Positions 53,224 to 64,000 are shown, counted from the first letter of the stretch. The stretch: 64,000 nucleotides of DNA from Cyrtodaria siliqua (GCA_037043455.1 JAWPHD010001216.1:248001-312000); one strand, 5' to 3'. The notes: a model not told the origin generated them from the sequence alone. Numbers and translations are program-made.

Positions 53224-56200
53224 GTATGTATCATCACCATGCGTTTCCACAGGTTGAAGGAACGTGTTGTGACTGAAACAAAAAAAATGGAAAAAAAAAA
53301 AAAAAAAAAAAATGATTTTTTTTTTGTCTACATTTGTACACACACATCAAAACACATCAAATAAATGAAGAACTGTACAAAAAAACAATCCTACCCAAAT
53401 TCCAACCTCATGTAAGTGTACAAATGTAGTATAAAAAAAAATAAAAAAAATGTCGTTTTTATTTTTATGTTTGTTTACATTTGTACACACACATCAAATA
53501 AATGAAAAACTGTACACAAAAACAATCCTACCCAAATTCCAACCTCACGTAAGTGTACAAATATAGTATATAAAAAAAAAAAAAAAAAAAAAATATGTCG
53601 TTTTTATTTTTATGTTTGTTTACATTTGTACACACACATCAAATAAATGAAAAACTGTCCTACCCAAATTCCAACCTCATGTAAGTGTACAAATGTAGAC
53701 AATAAACAAGAGGTCAATGACCATGAAGCTCTACTGATTGATTTTGATTTCAGGAAGTAGTCGCTACAGACTTGTTTTTTGAAAATCTATTTTTAACCGT
53801 GGCGGCCATCTTGAATTTCCGGCCAACCTGAAATTTTGCTAAGATCAATAAGACATTAAGAGCAACATTCCTGTGAAGTTTCATGAAAATCCGTCAGGTA
53901 GTTTCAAAGAAGTAGTCGCTACAAGTTTTCATTATATAACTCTATGTAAACAAAGCAGCCATGTTTAAGGTCAAATCAAAACGATTTTCGACAAGGACCA
54001 ACATCATGTCATACTGATCATTTTAGAAAAAGTCCCATATCAATATCTCTTATTGTTTTGAAGAAGTAGTCGCTACAAACTTATTTATTTTAAATCTATT
54101 TTTAGCTGTGGCGGCCATCTTGAATTTCCGGCCGACCTGAAATTTTTCTAGGATCAACTAGACATCAAGAGCAACATTCCTGTGAAGTTTCATGAACATC
54201 CGTCAAGTAGTTTCAGAGGAGTAGTCGCTACAAGTTTTTACTATATAACTCTATGTAACCAAAGATGGCCACTGGCAGCCATGTTTAACGTCGAATCAAA
54301 ATAATTTTCCACAAGGATCTACATCATGTCATGCTGATCATTTTAGAAAAAGTCCCATATCAATATCACTTATAGTTTTCAAGAAGTAGTCGCTACAAAC
54401 TTATTTTTTAAAAATCTATTTTTAGCTGTGACGGCCATCTTGAATTTCCGGCCGACCTGAAATTTTGATAGGATCAATTAGACATCAAGAGCAACATTCC
54501 TGTAAAGTTTCATGACAATCCGCGAAGTAGTTTCAGAGGAGTAGTCGCTACAAGTTTTTACTATATAACTCTATGTAAACAAAGATGGCCGCTGGCAGCC
54601 ATGTTTATCGTTGAATCAAAACGATTTTTGACTAGGATCAACATCATGTAATGCTGATCATTTTAGAAAAAGTCCCATATCAATATCACTTATAGTTTTC
54701 AAGAAGTAGTTGCTACAAACTTATTTTTTAAAAATCTATTTTTAGCTGTGACGGCCATCTTGAATTTCCGGCCGACCTGAAATTTTTCTAGGATCAATTA
54801 GACATCAAGAGCAACATTCCTGTAAAGTTTCATGACAATCCGCCAAGTAGTTTCAGAGAAGTAGTCGCTACAAGTTTTTACTATATAACTCTATGTAAAC
54901 AAAGATGGCCGCTGGCAGCCATGTTTAACGTTGAATCAAAACGATTTTTGACTAGGATCAACATCATGTCATGCTGATCATTTTAGAAAAAGTCCCATAT
55001 CAATATCACTTATAGTTTTCAAGAAGAAGTCGCTACAAACTTGTATTTTAAAACTCTATTTTTAGCTTTGGCGGCCATCTTGGATTTCACATCAACATGA
55101 ATTTTTGCTAGGATCAACTAGACTTTATGGGCAACATTTCTGTAAAGTTTCATGAATATCCATCCAGTAGTTTCAGCTGTGAAGTCGCTACAAATAAAAG
55201 TTTACGGACAGACGAACGGACGGACGACGGACGCCGCACCACGGCATAAGCTCTGCTGATCTCTGATCAGTAGAGCTAAAAATAAAATAAAAAAATGTCG
55301 TTTTTATTTTTATGTTTGTTTACATTTGTACACACACATCAAATAAATGAAAAACTGTACACAAAAACAATCCTACCCAAATTCCAACCTCATGTAAGTG
55401 TACAAATGTAGACAATAAAAATAACAAGAGGTCAATGACCTTGAAGCTCTACTGATTGATTTTGATTTCAGGAAGTAGTCGCTACAGACTTGTTTTTTGA
55501 AAATCTATTTTTAACCGTGGCGGCCATCTTGAATTTCCGGCCGACCTGAAATTTTGCTAAGATCAATAAGACATTAAGAGCAACATTCCTGTGAAGTTTC
55601 ATGAAAATCCGTCAGGTAGTTTCAAAGAAGTAGTCGCTACAAGTTTTCATTATATAACTCTATGTAAACAAAGCAGCCATGTTTAAGGTCAAATCAAAAC
55701 GATTTTCGACAAGGACCAACATCATGTCATACTGATCATTTTAGAAAAAGTCCCATATCAATATCTCTTATTGTTTTGAAGAAGTAGTCGCTACAAACTT
55801 ATTTAGTTTAAATCTATTTTTAGCTGTGGAGGCCATCTTGAATTTCCGGCCGACCTGAAATTTTTCTACAATCAACTAGACATCAAGAGCCACATTCCTG
55901 TGAAGTTTCATGAACATCCGTCAAGTAGTTTCAGAGGAGTAGTCGCTACAAGTTTTTACTATATAACTCTATGTAACCAAAGATGGCCACTGGCAGCCAT
56001 GTTTAACGTCGAATCAAAATAATTTTCCACAAGGATCTACATCATGTCATGCTGATCATTTTAGAAAAAGTCCCATATCAATATCACTTATAGTTTTCAA
56101 GAAGTAGTCGCTACAAACTTATTTTTTAAAAATCTATTTTTAGCTGTGACGGCCATCTTGAATTTCCGGCCGACCTGAAATTTTGATAAGATCAATAAGA

Positions 56201-59200
56201 CATCAAGAGCAACATTCCTGTTAAGTTTCATGACAATCCGCCAAGTAGTTTCAGAGGAGTAGTCGCTACAAGTTTTTACTATATAACTCTATGTAAACAA
56301 AGATGGCCGCTGGCAGCCATGTTTAACGTTGAATCAAAACGATTTTTGACTAGGATCAACATCATGTAATGCTGATCATTTTAGAAAAAGTCCCATATCA
56401 ATATCACTTATAGTTTTCAAGAAGTAGTCTCTACAAACTTATTTTTTAAAAATCTATTTTTAGCTGTGACGGCCATCTTGAATTTCCGGCCGACCTGAAA
56501 TTTTTCTAGGATCAATTAGACATCAAGAGCAACATTCCTGTAAAGTTTCATGACAATCCGCCAAGTAGTTTCAGAGAAGTAGTCGCTACAAGGTTTTACT
56601 ATATAACTCTATGTAAACAAAGATGGCCGCTGGCAGCCATGTTTAACGTTGAATCAAAACGATTTTTGACTAGGATCAACATCATGTCATGCTGATCATT
56701 TTAGAAAAAGTCCCATATCAATATCACTTATAGTTTTCAAGAAGAAGTCGCTACAAACTTGTATTTTAAAAATCTATTTTTAGCTTTGGCGGCCATCTTG
56801 GATTTCACATCAACATGAATTTTTGCTAGGATCAACTAGACTTTATGGGCAACATTTCTGTAAAGTTTCATGAATATCCATCCAGTAGTTTCAGCTGTGA
56901 AGTCGCTACAAATAAAAGTTTACGGACAGACGGACAGACGGCCAGACGGACGACGGACGCCGCACCACGGCATAAGCTCTGCTGATCTCTGATCAGTAGA
57001 GCTAAAAATGAATTTTTAAAAAAAAAAAAAAATCAGTCCCAACACGTTCCTTTAACCTGTGTACGTTTCCTGTTCTAATTAACATAAGGCCAAAAAAAAA
57101 AAAGTGTTTCCGGTGGCCTGACCGACCCAAAAAAATAAAATAATTAAATTTGTTTTGAACAATGATTTATCACAATATATCGAGGTAAACTGACATCACA
57201 GAGAAACTTTCAGTTGTATCATCAACTTGTATGTGGTTTATGAGATAATTACATGTAGAATCTCACAATATCTTGCTCCAAAAAAAAAAAATGCCTACCT
57301 ACCGACCCTAATTTTTTAGAGCATGCAATAGGAAACACACCTATTTTTTTTTTGGCCTAAGCATTCTCCTACATAGGCCAACACAGAATACCTTTGTTTC
57401 TGGTAAAATACTATAGTCTATACTCCCACAAAAATCGAGTCTGAAGTTGTTGTTTTTTATTCCAAAGATAGCCTATTTATGTATTTACATCCAATAAAAT
57501 CTTCCAAAATTGGAAGCATCCATTATTTATTTTGGATAATATTTAACCTTTTTAATATTTAAATTCACATTTACAAAGTGTTTGTTTTATATTCTGCTGT
57601 TTCAATTATATTTTAGAATCAATGGACGAAATGGATGAGTGGCTTGCAGAATATCAAAAAGCAAGAAAAGGTAGGTAAATAAATTACTGTGGTAAAGTAC
57701 TGCAGATGTATCAAAATACAGTTGAAACAATGAACATCATCACATGTCTATTAAAATGCAAAGTATTGATTGTTATATTTGTAACAGGGACTTTTTACCC
57801 TTCTTCATTCCCCATTTATGGATTTTTTCCCTCCAATTAAGGGCAATAGGCCCCTTCCACAAAACTGGTAAACAAGCCCTGATTATACTAAATTACTATA
57901 TATGTAATTATTATATTAATTAATAACATCAATCATACTTTGCCTCATGCAGCGCAATTACCATGACTATATTTACCAATGTAAAGATGAGTAGTGAACA
58001 GTGTAAAACCTGATCAGCCTGCAAGTTACTGGCAGGCTGATCTTGTTTACACTGGTCGCATAAGTCATAGTAATTATCAACATAATGCAAAGTTTTAATA
58101 GAATGAAATATTAATAAGCTTTGTTTTATAAAATGCCTATAAAATAAATTGTATGGATTATCAGGAAAACTAGGTTTACTTTTGTACTAAAACTAGAAAA
58201 ACCTTTATAACGACCACCAACAAATTGATGCATCATCATTGAGATCTTTTTTTAGATCACCTGAGCTGAATTTTTAGATCACCTGAGTCAAAGGCTAAAG
58301 CTAATCTGTTGGGATTACTCTATCAGTCGTTATTAAACTTTTGCTTCAAATAATAACTCTGGCATTCCTGGATGGATTTTCAAATAACTTGGCACAAGTG
58401 CTCACCACAAAAAGACGACGTGTCGCTCACAAAATCTAGGTCTGTGGCTCCAAGGTCAATGTCACACTTAGAGGTCAGGTCACTTCGGGGGCGTTTGTCA
58501 CTTACTCACAGTGACATTTCTTGTTTAACATATTTTTCAGACCAATCTAAAGGAAGACCATCTCAGAAGAAACCTCAGAAGAAACCAGCTGTTGAGGACC
58601 AAAATGAACAAGAGATAGGTAATTCTTACTAGTTTTGTATGCTTCTTGATATATAAACTTTAATCAGCAAACACAAGTTTTGATATCTGCCATTTAAATT
58701 TTGACAGTCCATCATTACCAATTGGTCATGCACACATTTTTTTCAAGATCACCAACATCTTGGGTTCAAATCCCAGCTGGGGCACATGCACGGTTCCCAG
58801 CGAATGGATTATCGTCTAGACTGTACATTAAAGAGGTCTTTGGCACCACCATTAAAACTGACAGTTTCAAATCAACAAATCTACATTGAACAAGGTCACT
58901 TGTTTCCTATACGTCGGGCCAAATAAAATTATGTGTGGTTCCATTTACCCGACCGACCCTAGATTTTTGGGCAATTTTCACCAACGCTAAAAAATGTTTC
59001 CTTATTTTTCCGAGAAAAAGTACGAAAGTACATGCGATTAATCTTCGTAACTCAGAAAGTGGCGCTTCCGGTAAGCAAGATGGCGGCCTCCTCGATTTTA
59101 ATCTTAGAAAGGAATCTGTATCGAAAAATGTTCTGACATTAGGAAATTAGGTTTATTTATGAACACTAGCTAACATGATGGAGGAAGTGAAGCAAGACCA

Positions 59201-62200
59201 ACTTCCAGTCTAGGCTTTTTTAACTGGTTCAAAAATATGTCACCAAAAAAAAAGAGAAAGGTTTTCCCCTATGTAACCAGAACCACACATATTGTTTATT
59301 TGGCCTTATGTACGCAATGAATTGCAGGCAAAAGTGCACACTACTGGACTTTTACACTGAGATTATAAAAAACAAATTCTTATATGGGTATGTGTACTTG
59401 GAACTACTGAAAAGACAAGATAGTAACTGTAGTTTATAACACTTAAAAAAAAATTTATAATGTATATACATATATCTTTAAATTCTTTCAATTAAATTAT
59501 GCGCATCATGCATACAATAAATTTTAAGAAAAATAATTTGCATTCTTAAGCATCCGAAGAAGGCATATATAAAAGTAGAGATTTTCAGGAATTAGCTGCT
59601 TCCACGATCCATTTACCAGTCCAGACTGCTTTTTTGATTATCAGTTCATCTAAGACCATTCATTGTGATTCTTGAGGCATTGTTCATGTAGTCTGTCAAT
59701 AGTCTCTTTTTTTTTTATAAAGGTGCTTCTACAACCTTAATAAATTCTGATACAATGTAAAAACAGCAGTCTCCAAACAATCTTCCTTGGTGACCAGTTT
59801 GGTAGGAACGGGTTTTTTTTGCAAAAATATGCAACACTTAAATTATCTGTGTGGTCTGATGGGCATAGTGACATTGTGGTTTAAATGCCAAAGTGCCAAA
59901 CAGTTGAATCAATTCACAGCTGACCAAACTAGACTGTTTTTAAACATAAAATGGGCAGCGTCATTTGTCATTGGTTTTTAGCTCACCTGAGCACATAGTG
60001 AGCTTTTCTGATCGTTGGATGTCCGTCGTCGCACATCAACAATTTCTTCTAACAACATCTCCTAAACAACTAGGCCAATTTCAACCAAACTTCACAGGAA
60101 AGGTCCTTGGGTGGTCCTTTCTCAAAATAGCTAAAAGACTTGAAATCCATGAAGAGGTTGGAAAAACTTTGGTCAGCTTTCAATATAATTTTACAGAAAA
60201 AGTTGTTTGGTGACCCTCTTACAAAATTGGCTTTTTTTCCGGTTTCGTCAAAAAAACATGGCCGCCAGTGGGTGTGGCTCGTTTTTTCCTATATTTCTAT
60301 AGCAAAATCTAATCTTGTCTAAAAGTACTGCTTGGATTTCATTATAAATTGGTAGCAATGTTCCTTGGGTGGTCCTTTCTTAAAGTGGCTAAAAGAATTG
60401 AGTTACCTGCAGAACTCTGCAACCGTTTTCTTAAAGTGGCTAAAAGAATTGAGTTACCTGCAGAACTCTGCAACCGTTACCGATTGGTAATACTTTAAAA
60501 ATAATCATAAAAAATCAACCGCTGGCCAGCTTTCAAAATTATTTTACTGAAATAATTGATGGGTGACCCTCTTACAAAATTGACATTTTCTTTATGATTC
60601 ACCAAAAAAACATGGCTGCCAGTGGGCATGGCTCATTTTTCCATATAAATCTATAAAACTTGTTTAAAAAGCTTTCAATATTTTCCCTGGACGTCCTTGA
60701 TCTTGACCAGGTGAGCGTTCCTCTTTTTAATAAATGGGTGATGCAAACAGATAGCTGTGTCAAATAAAAGCATTGGTCTATTAACATTGTCTCGTCACTT
60801 TACACACTCTGGTACTGAAAGCTCATTACACTGCATATCTCTATCCCCAGGGTGCAGTGTTGAGGTGGTGGATTCCCATGAGCTCGAGGAGGAACAACCA
60901 ACCACAATCAAGAAGAGAAAAAAGGGCCCAAAACTTACCAATACGTCTTTACGGGTAAGAGTGGTTTATATTTGTTTTCAAGTATAGTAAAACAGTATTC
61001 TCGTCCGTCTCCAGCCAAGTAAAATGTCTTTAGTAGTTTATAGAATTTATTTGATTGTCCGTTGTCAACCTTCCATCCATAATTGTCTTGCGATGAAGTT
61101 GCATCAAGTGTCGCCTGTCTTACAAAATTACAAAAGTTACCTCTCCAGAACCAACATTTGAATTTTGATGAAATTACATATGTAGCACCCTGGTATTACC
61201 CCGTCCTGGTTTGTTCAAAATTAATAAGGTCATTAGTTTAACTAAAACCAGTAGAGCATATAATACAGAACCTCTTTTCAATCGCTAATTCAAGAACTTG
61301 TACTACAGTACTGTTACTATATCTGAGGGATATTTGGTCTTGCAAATAGGTTTGTATTTGTATAAATGTGTATAATTATATTTTTGGTTTGATGATATTT
61401 CAGGACAAGGTTGATGCATTGGAACAAGAAGTAGAGGTCAAGCACAAGGATAATACGACATCTCTATCCCAAGGGTGTAGTGTCGAGGTGGTGGATTCCC
61501 ATGAGCTCGAGGAGGAACAACCAACCACAATTAAGAAGAGAAAAAAGGCCCCAAAAAGAGAGGTCTTGAATGAAAAAGCTATGTACAAACCAAGGAACCT
61601 TCCACTGCCAAAGGATATCCAACAACTAACTGAATTCATGAAAGCAAAGCTGAACGACTTTGATTTGACAGATACGTCCTCCAACAACTTCAGGGATGTA
61701 GCATGTGTGTCACTGGCATGACTAACGTTGTATAACAGAAGAAGAAGTCACGAGGTTCAAGCCGTAAGGTAGTCTAATTTAAATAATGTTTCATTGATAA
61801 AATATAATGAATTTAAAGTAAAATACTTGTTACAACCATGTTCTGATTTGGAACTTCAGTGATCAGTGTTAATATTGCAGTTTTGCAACAGCTTATGCAT
61901 AACTCTAAATTCACACAATGTTGGTTTTGAAATGAAAATCAAGGATTACAAGATTCATTTTCAGGTAACATTATGTCGTTGTACATGAGCACTTTGAGTG
62001 AATGTAATCAAATTTGTATATTTTAGTTCAAATATTTGCAGGCTAGTTAGTTACCAGCAAAGAAAGATTGGGGTTGACGCTGTATCACTTGAAATGATGA
62101 GGCAGCTTTCCGACTGGGAGAAGAAGTTGCTTGAAACACAGGAACTGCTGCAAGTGTGCGGAAAGGTAACTTAAACTACGAATGCTAATTGTACTGGCAT

Positions 62201-64000
62201 TGCTATGTGGTACCAGTTTGTCTGAAAATTATCCACCTTACATAAAGTACACAAACACCATTTTCTCATCAAATCATTCTGAGGTTATTTGTCCGTAATA
62301 CAATTACATCAGTAATGAACTAGACTGAGACTTGGATGTTGAACTGAATATTAACATAAGCTGTATATAATGCTGAAGCATTGCATGTATTTTTGTTTTA
62401 ACTGTTCAAGATTTTGATGAGTCAAGGTATTGTTGAAGTTCCCCAGTATGAGGTAGCTGTTTTATTATCCCTTCACATTGTAGGGCAAAACCAGTTCCAG
62501 TGATAATTCCTGATGAAACGAGGCAAGTTCTACAGTACTTGGCAAACCCGGAAGTTCGAATACAGACTGGAATAAAGACAGAAAACACATATTTGTTTGC
62601 GTCAAGTGGTAATTTATTTCTTTTTATGTTAAGGACTATATATACTGAAATGAAAAAGTTTAGTCGGTACTTTCATGCAAGTATACTTAAAATACATAAA
62701 GGGTTTTGAGCACTCTTACTTATTTAACTGTATTGGCCGAACATTGAAGAATAACTTAAAAGATTGTTGAGTGTATTTTATAGTCGGGTTGAAAGGTTAT
62801 ATCCCCTTTATGTCAAAAAGCTTTTTGTGGAATAAAAGTTTTATTTGTCCAGTTATATCACTGAAACTGTGTAGATCAATTGAAAAAACAGTAGGGAATA
62901 AAAATCCAGTAAAAGGTACCATAACAAATCTTGGCTGTAAGTTCATTCCATCTCCAAAGATTTGAAACTGGAATATTACCTCCCTTTACATTAAATTAAG
63001 AACGATTTAGAAAGACTGGTACAATTTAAACGAACGTTTGTAAAATTAATATAATTACTGATTCTGTTTGAATCAAGTCTAAATTCAATTTTAAAACATG
63101 TCCATACTATTTTATAATTGCATCTAGGAACATTTGCTGATCCCTATGGGATTTCACATGTGCTTTAACTGACTAAACTTTTTCATTTCAGTATAGTTGT
63201 CTGTCGTTTTTATCTGCCAGAACAATGAATGTCATCAGGTTAATCTGTCTGGCTGATGACTGATGTTGTTGATCATTTAAAAATCAAAGACCAGTCAGAC
63301 TTCACGAATAAGTTTCGTTTAAAAGCATGTATACCATTTGGAAAACAGCAACTGTTAAGAAAAAATTGCATAATTTGAAAATTATACTTTTAAATCAACA
63401 AACTTGCGACAGTACTTTGCTTTTAAGGTGTTGGAGTTGTACGTGCGTATGATGCAATCAAGAAGATGACTGATCAGGCAGGACTGGAAATGCCCAACCT
63501 CATACGTACTTCTAACATGAGGAAATACATGGCCACAATGGTTCAGGTTTGTGTTCATATTATTTTTTTCAGGGAAATGTTTGATTATCAGTATCCTGCC
63601 AATGCATGTATATGGAGATTAGAACTCCAGTGCATTAAGCAGTAATCACTAGGCCTTGACCTTACTTGACTTCTGAATTTGAATAATTTAATCATTACAG
63701 CCTTGACCACTGAATTTTGCGATTGTCATGTTACTCGGTAAAATACACTGTTTACTTGATTTAAGAAATAACAAGTCATTATAAAGATGCATTTCACTGT
63801 TTAATCATTGGTTTAAACCTATTTATTTTACATCGATTATGAACAAGTTATTACAACTTAGCTAAGTCACTCTCGATGACTGCTTCCTGGGTGAACAAGT
63901 CGACCAGTACTCATGCCCATTGTGTGGTTAATGAAAGACATGATTTAATCATTACAGCCATGACCCTGAATTTTACCATTGTTTGTCATGTTACTCGGTA
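52899..64000 (+). CDS. Tyrosine-recombinase-like gene 2 (3' end outside the window), with lesions
   Basis: Exons: 52899-53223, 57617-57670, 58541-58618, 60851-60954, 61404-61768, 62042-62165, 62484-62608, 63428-63546. Phases agree from exon 1 through exon 6. The product starts with a small globular domain of unknown function, then an acidic/basic linker. A recombinase-like core follows: LTLYNRRR...EVQAVR, WEKKLLETQELL, PVIIPDETRQVLQYLANPE, TYLFASSG, VRAYDAI and MRKYMATMVQ. It matches gene 1 block by block. Arg in NRRR and in MRKYM are probable catalytic arginines; the HLGH and Tyr exon must lie beyond 64000. Lesions are a TGA at 61719 and a phase error at exon 7. It could be a decaying mobile gene or a captured host gene. 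Confidence 0.75.
53285..53704. repeat. ~140-bp A-rich tandem units
   Basis: Three units with A runs, ATGTCGTTTTTATTTTTATG, TTTACATTTGTACACACACA and ATTCCAACCTCATGTAAGTG. A fourth lies at 55282-55430. First intron of recombinase gene 2. Confidence 0.88.
53705..55280 (+). repeat. ACAAGAGGTC element, copy A of a duplicated pair
   Basis: ACAAGAGGTCAATGACCATG head, CTGATCTCTGATCAGTAGAG tail plus CTAAAAA. Five ~320-bp units. A GACGAACGGACGGACGACGG stretch before the tail. Confidence 0.88.
55433..57007 (+). repeat. ACAAGAGGTC element, copy B, nearly identical to copy A
   Basis: Unit order and private variants of copy A recur (for example AAACAAAGCAGCCATG lacking the GATGG stretch, and TCAGCTGTGAAGTCGC at the end). 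This indicates block duplication of element plus A-rich unit, not independent insertion. Confidence 0.9.
57088..57357. mobile_element. Harbinger/Tourist-like MITE, intact
   Basis: 270 bp, GGCCAAAAAAAAAAAAGTGT and inverse at the right end, TAA on both flanks, GACCGACCC inside. Serves as the empty-site reference for 49112-49428. Confidence 0.85.
57617..57670 (+). CDS. Recombinase gene 2 exon 2
   Basis: 54 bp between TTTTAG and GTAGGT, encoding MDEMDEWLAEYQKARK, an acidic helix. It is short but phase-matched on both sides. Confidence 0.65.
58541..58618 (+). CDS. Recombinase gene 2 exon 3
   Basis: 78 bp between TTTTTCAG and GTAATT. It encodes a Lys/Gln/Pro-rich linker (GRPSQKKPQKKPAVED) ending NEQEI. 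Phase 1 to phase 1. Confidence 0.65.
   Translation, partial: TNLKEDHLRRNLRRNQLLRTKMNKR
58917..59305. mobile_element. Harbinger/Tourist-like MITE, GGCCAAATAAA subtype
   Basis: GGCCAAATAAAATTATGTGT at the left and the inverse of GGCCAAATAAACAATATGTG at the right, then GGTT. CCCGACCGACCCTA inside. TTA follows the right end, but the left flank (GTC) does not match. Intron 3 of recombinase gene 2. Confidence 0.7.
59979..60715. repeat. GCTCACCTGAGC dispersed element
   Basis: TTTTTAGCTCACCTGAGCAC head and CCAGGTGAGCG tail. Two diverged halves share TTCCTTGGGTGGTCCTTTCT and CAGTGGG..TGGCTC. An exact ~50-bp tandem duplication (GGCTAAAAGAATTGAGTTAC) lies at 60375-60478. Confidence 0.7.
60851..60954 (+). 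CDS. Recombinase gene 2 exon 4 (duplicated in exon 5)
   Basis: 104 bp encoding CSVEVVDSHELEEEQPTTIK and a basic tail. The same peptide recurs in exon 5. The acceptor CCCCAG here corresponds to coding sequence in the exon 5 copy. Confidence 0.65.
61404..61768 (+). CDS. Recombinase gene 2 exon 5, with in-frame TGA
   Basis: 365 bp: a charged helix, the duplicated CSVEVVDSHEL block, then LPKDIQQLTEFMKAKL (SAM-like N-terminal core). A TGA at 61719-61721 is followed in the same frame by LTLYNRRRSHEVQAVR up to the donor. Gene 1 has Lys at the stop position (EAKLVLYNRRR). A CGA-to-TGA change would explain the stop. Confidence 0.75.
62042..62165 (+). CDS. Recombinase gene 2 exon 6
   Basis: 124 bp encoding LVSYQQRKIG ... 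SDWEKKLLETQELLQVCGK. It aligns with gene 1 exon 24554-24671 (FERKLLETQEIMTVRGK) and is 6 bp longer, so in frame. Exit phase 0. Confidence 0.75.
62484..62608 (+). CDS. Recombinase gene 2 exon 7, phase mismatch
   Basis: Encodes AKPVPVIIPDETRQVLQYL ... TYLFASSG, aligned with gene 1 exon 25430-25556. The exon is 125 bp where gene 1 has 127. Exon 6 ends in phase 0, so direct splicing at this TAG acceptor gives the wrong frame. Either a small deletion near the acceptor or an acceptor I have not identified. Confidence 0.65.
63428..63546 (+). CDS. Recombinase gene 2 exon 8 (catalytic Arg block)
   Basis: 119 bp, exactly the length of the gene 1 counterpart 26993-27111. Encodes GVGVVRAYDAIKKM ... IRTSNMRKYMATMVQ. 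The Arg of MRKYM corresponds to box II of tyrosine recombinases (inference). Confidence 0.78.
63547..64000. other. Intron of recombinase gene 2 to the window end
   Basis: A direct repeat of about 60 bp (TTTAATCATTACAGCC, TGTCATGTTACTCGGTA) occurs near 63690-63740 and 63943-64000. No exon found. The exon with the GH motif and catalytic Tyr is expected further right. Confidence 0.5.

Overview
This is a eukaryotic, AT-rich, repeat-dominated window, most likely from a marine or freshwater bivalve mollusc. The evidence is spliced genes with GT-AG introns, very low coding density, tRNA-derived SINEs, many MITEs, and dispersed repeats carrying ACAAGAG heads and GAGCTAAAA tails of the kind common in bivalve genomes. 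The species cannot be fixed from the sequence. No bacterial operons, CRISPR arrays or rRNA genes are present.

The coding content is almost entirely mobile-element-type genes. (1) A 13-exon gene on the minus strand (52451 down to 38866) encodes a CACTA/EnSpm-like (Tnp2, Transposase_21-type) transposase. All exon phases agree, giving 868 codons broken only by one in-frame TAG in the last exon. (2) A head-to-head neighbour on the plus strand (52899 to beyond 64000) encodes a tyrosine-recombinase-like protein. Only 447 bp with CCAAT boxes separate the two start codons. This copy has one nonsense codon and one exon with the wrong phase. (3) A second recombinase-like gene on the plus strand (about 20.5 to 35.0 kb) carries the C-terminal catalytic signature (HLGHT, then HKIYY) and an unusual array of 38-residue repeats, but has two frameshifts and a nonsense codon. 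(4) A two-exon remnant of another transposase lies at 3944-4633; its exons have exactly the lengths (198 and 158 bp) of the matching exons of gene 1.

Layout. 0-3.4 kb: ACAAGAG-family repeats and TTAA foldback elements. 3.9-4.6 kb: transposase remnant. 5.2-6.0 kb and 10.9-11.5 kb: clusters of short words repeated in both orientations. 6.36-8.26 kb: a non-autonomous element with ~95-bp TIRs. 9.2-10.2 kb: a tandem repeat interrupted by a TTAA MITE. 12.1-13.4 kb: a 685-bp tandem duplication. 14.4-18.5 kb: diverged tandem repeats and a 78-bp satellite. 20.5-35.0 kb: recombinase gene 1, with introns filled by DNA elements and SINEs. 35.1-38.3 kb: palindromic word cluster, a tRNA-like sequence and local duplications. 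38.9-52.5 kb: transposase gene, with a 3-kb tandem array in one intron. 52.9-64 kb: recombinase gene 2, whose first intron holds a duplicated 1.7-kb repeat block.

Several filled-site versus empty-site comparisons inside the window define element boundaries and target duplications directly from sequence. The most interesting system is the paired, divergently transcribed transposase and tyrosine recombinase. Whether the pair is one composite element, two independent insertions or a host-captured pair cannot be settled from this window.
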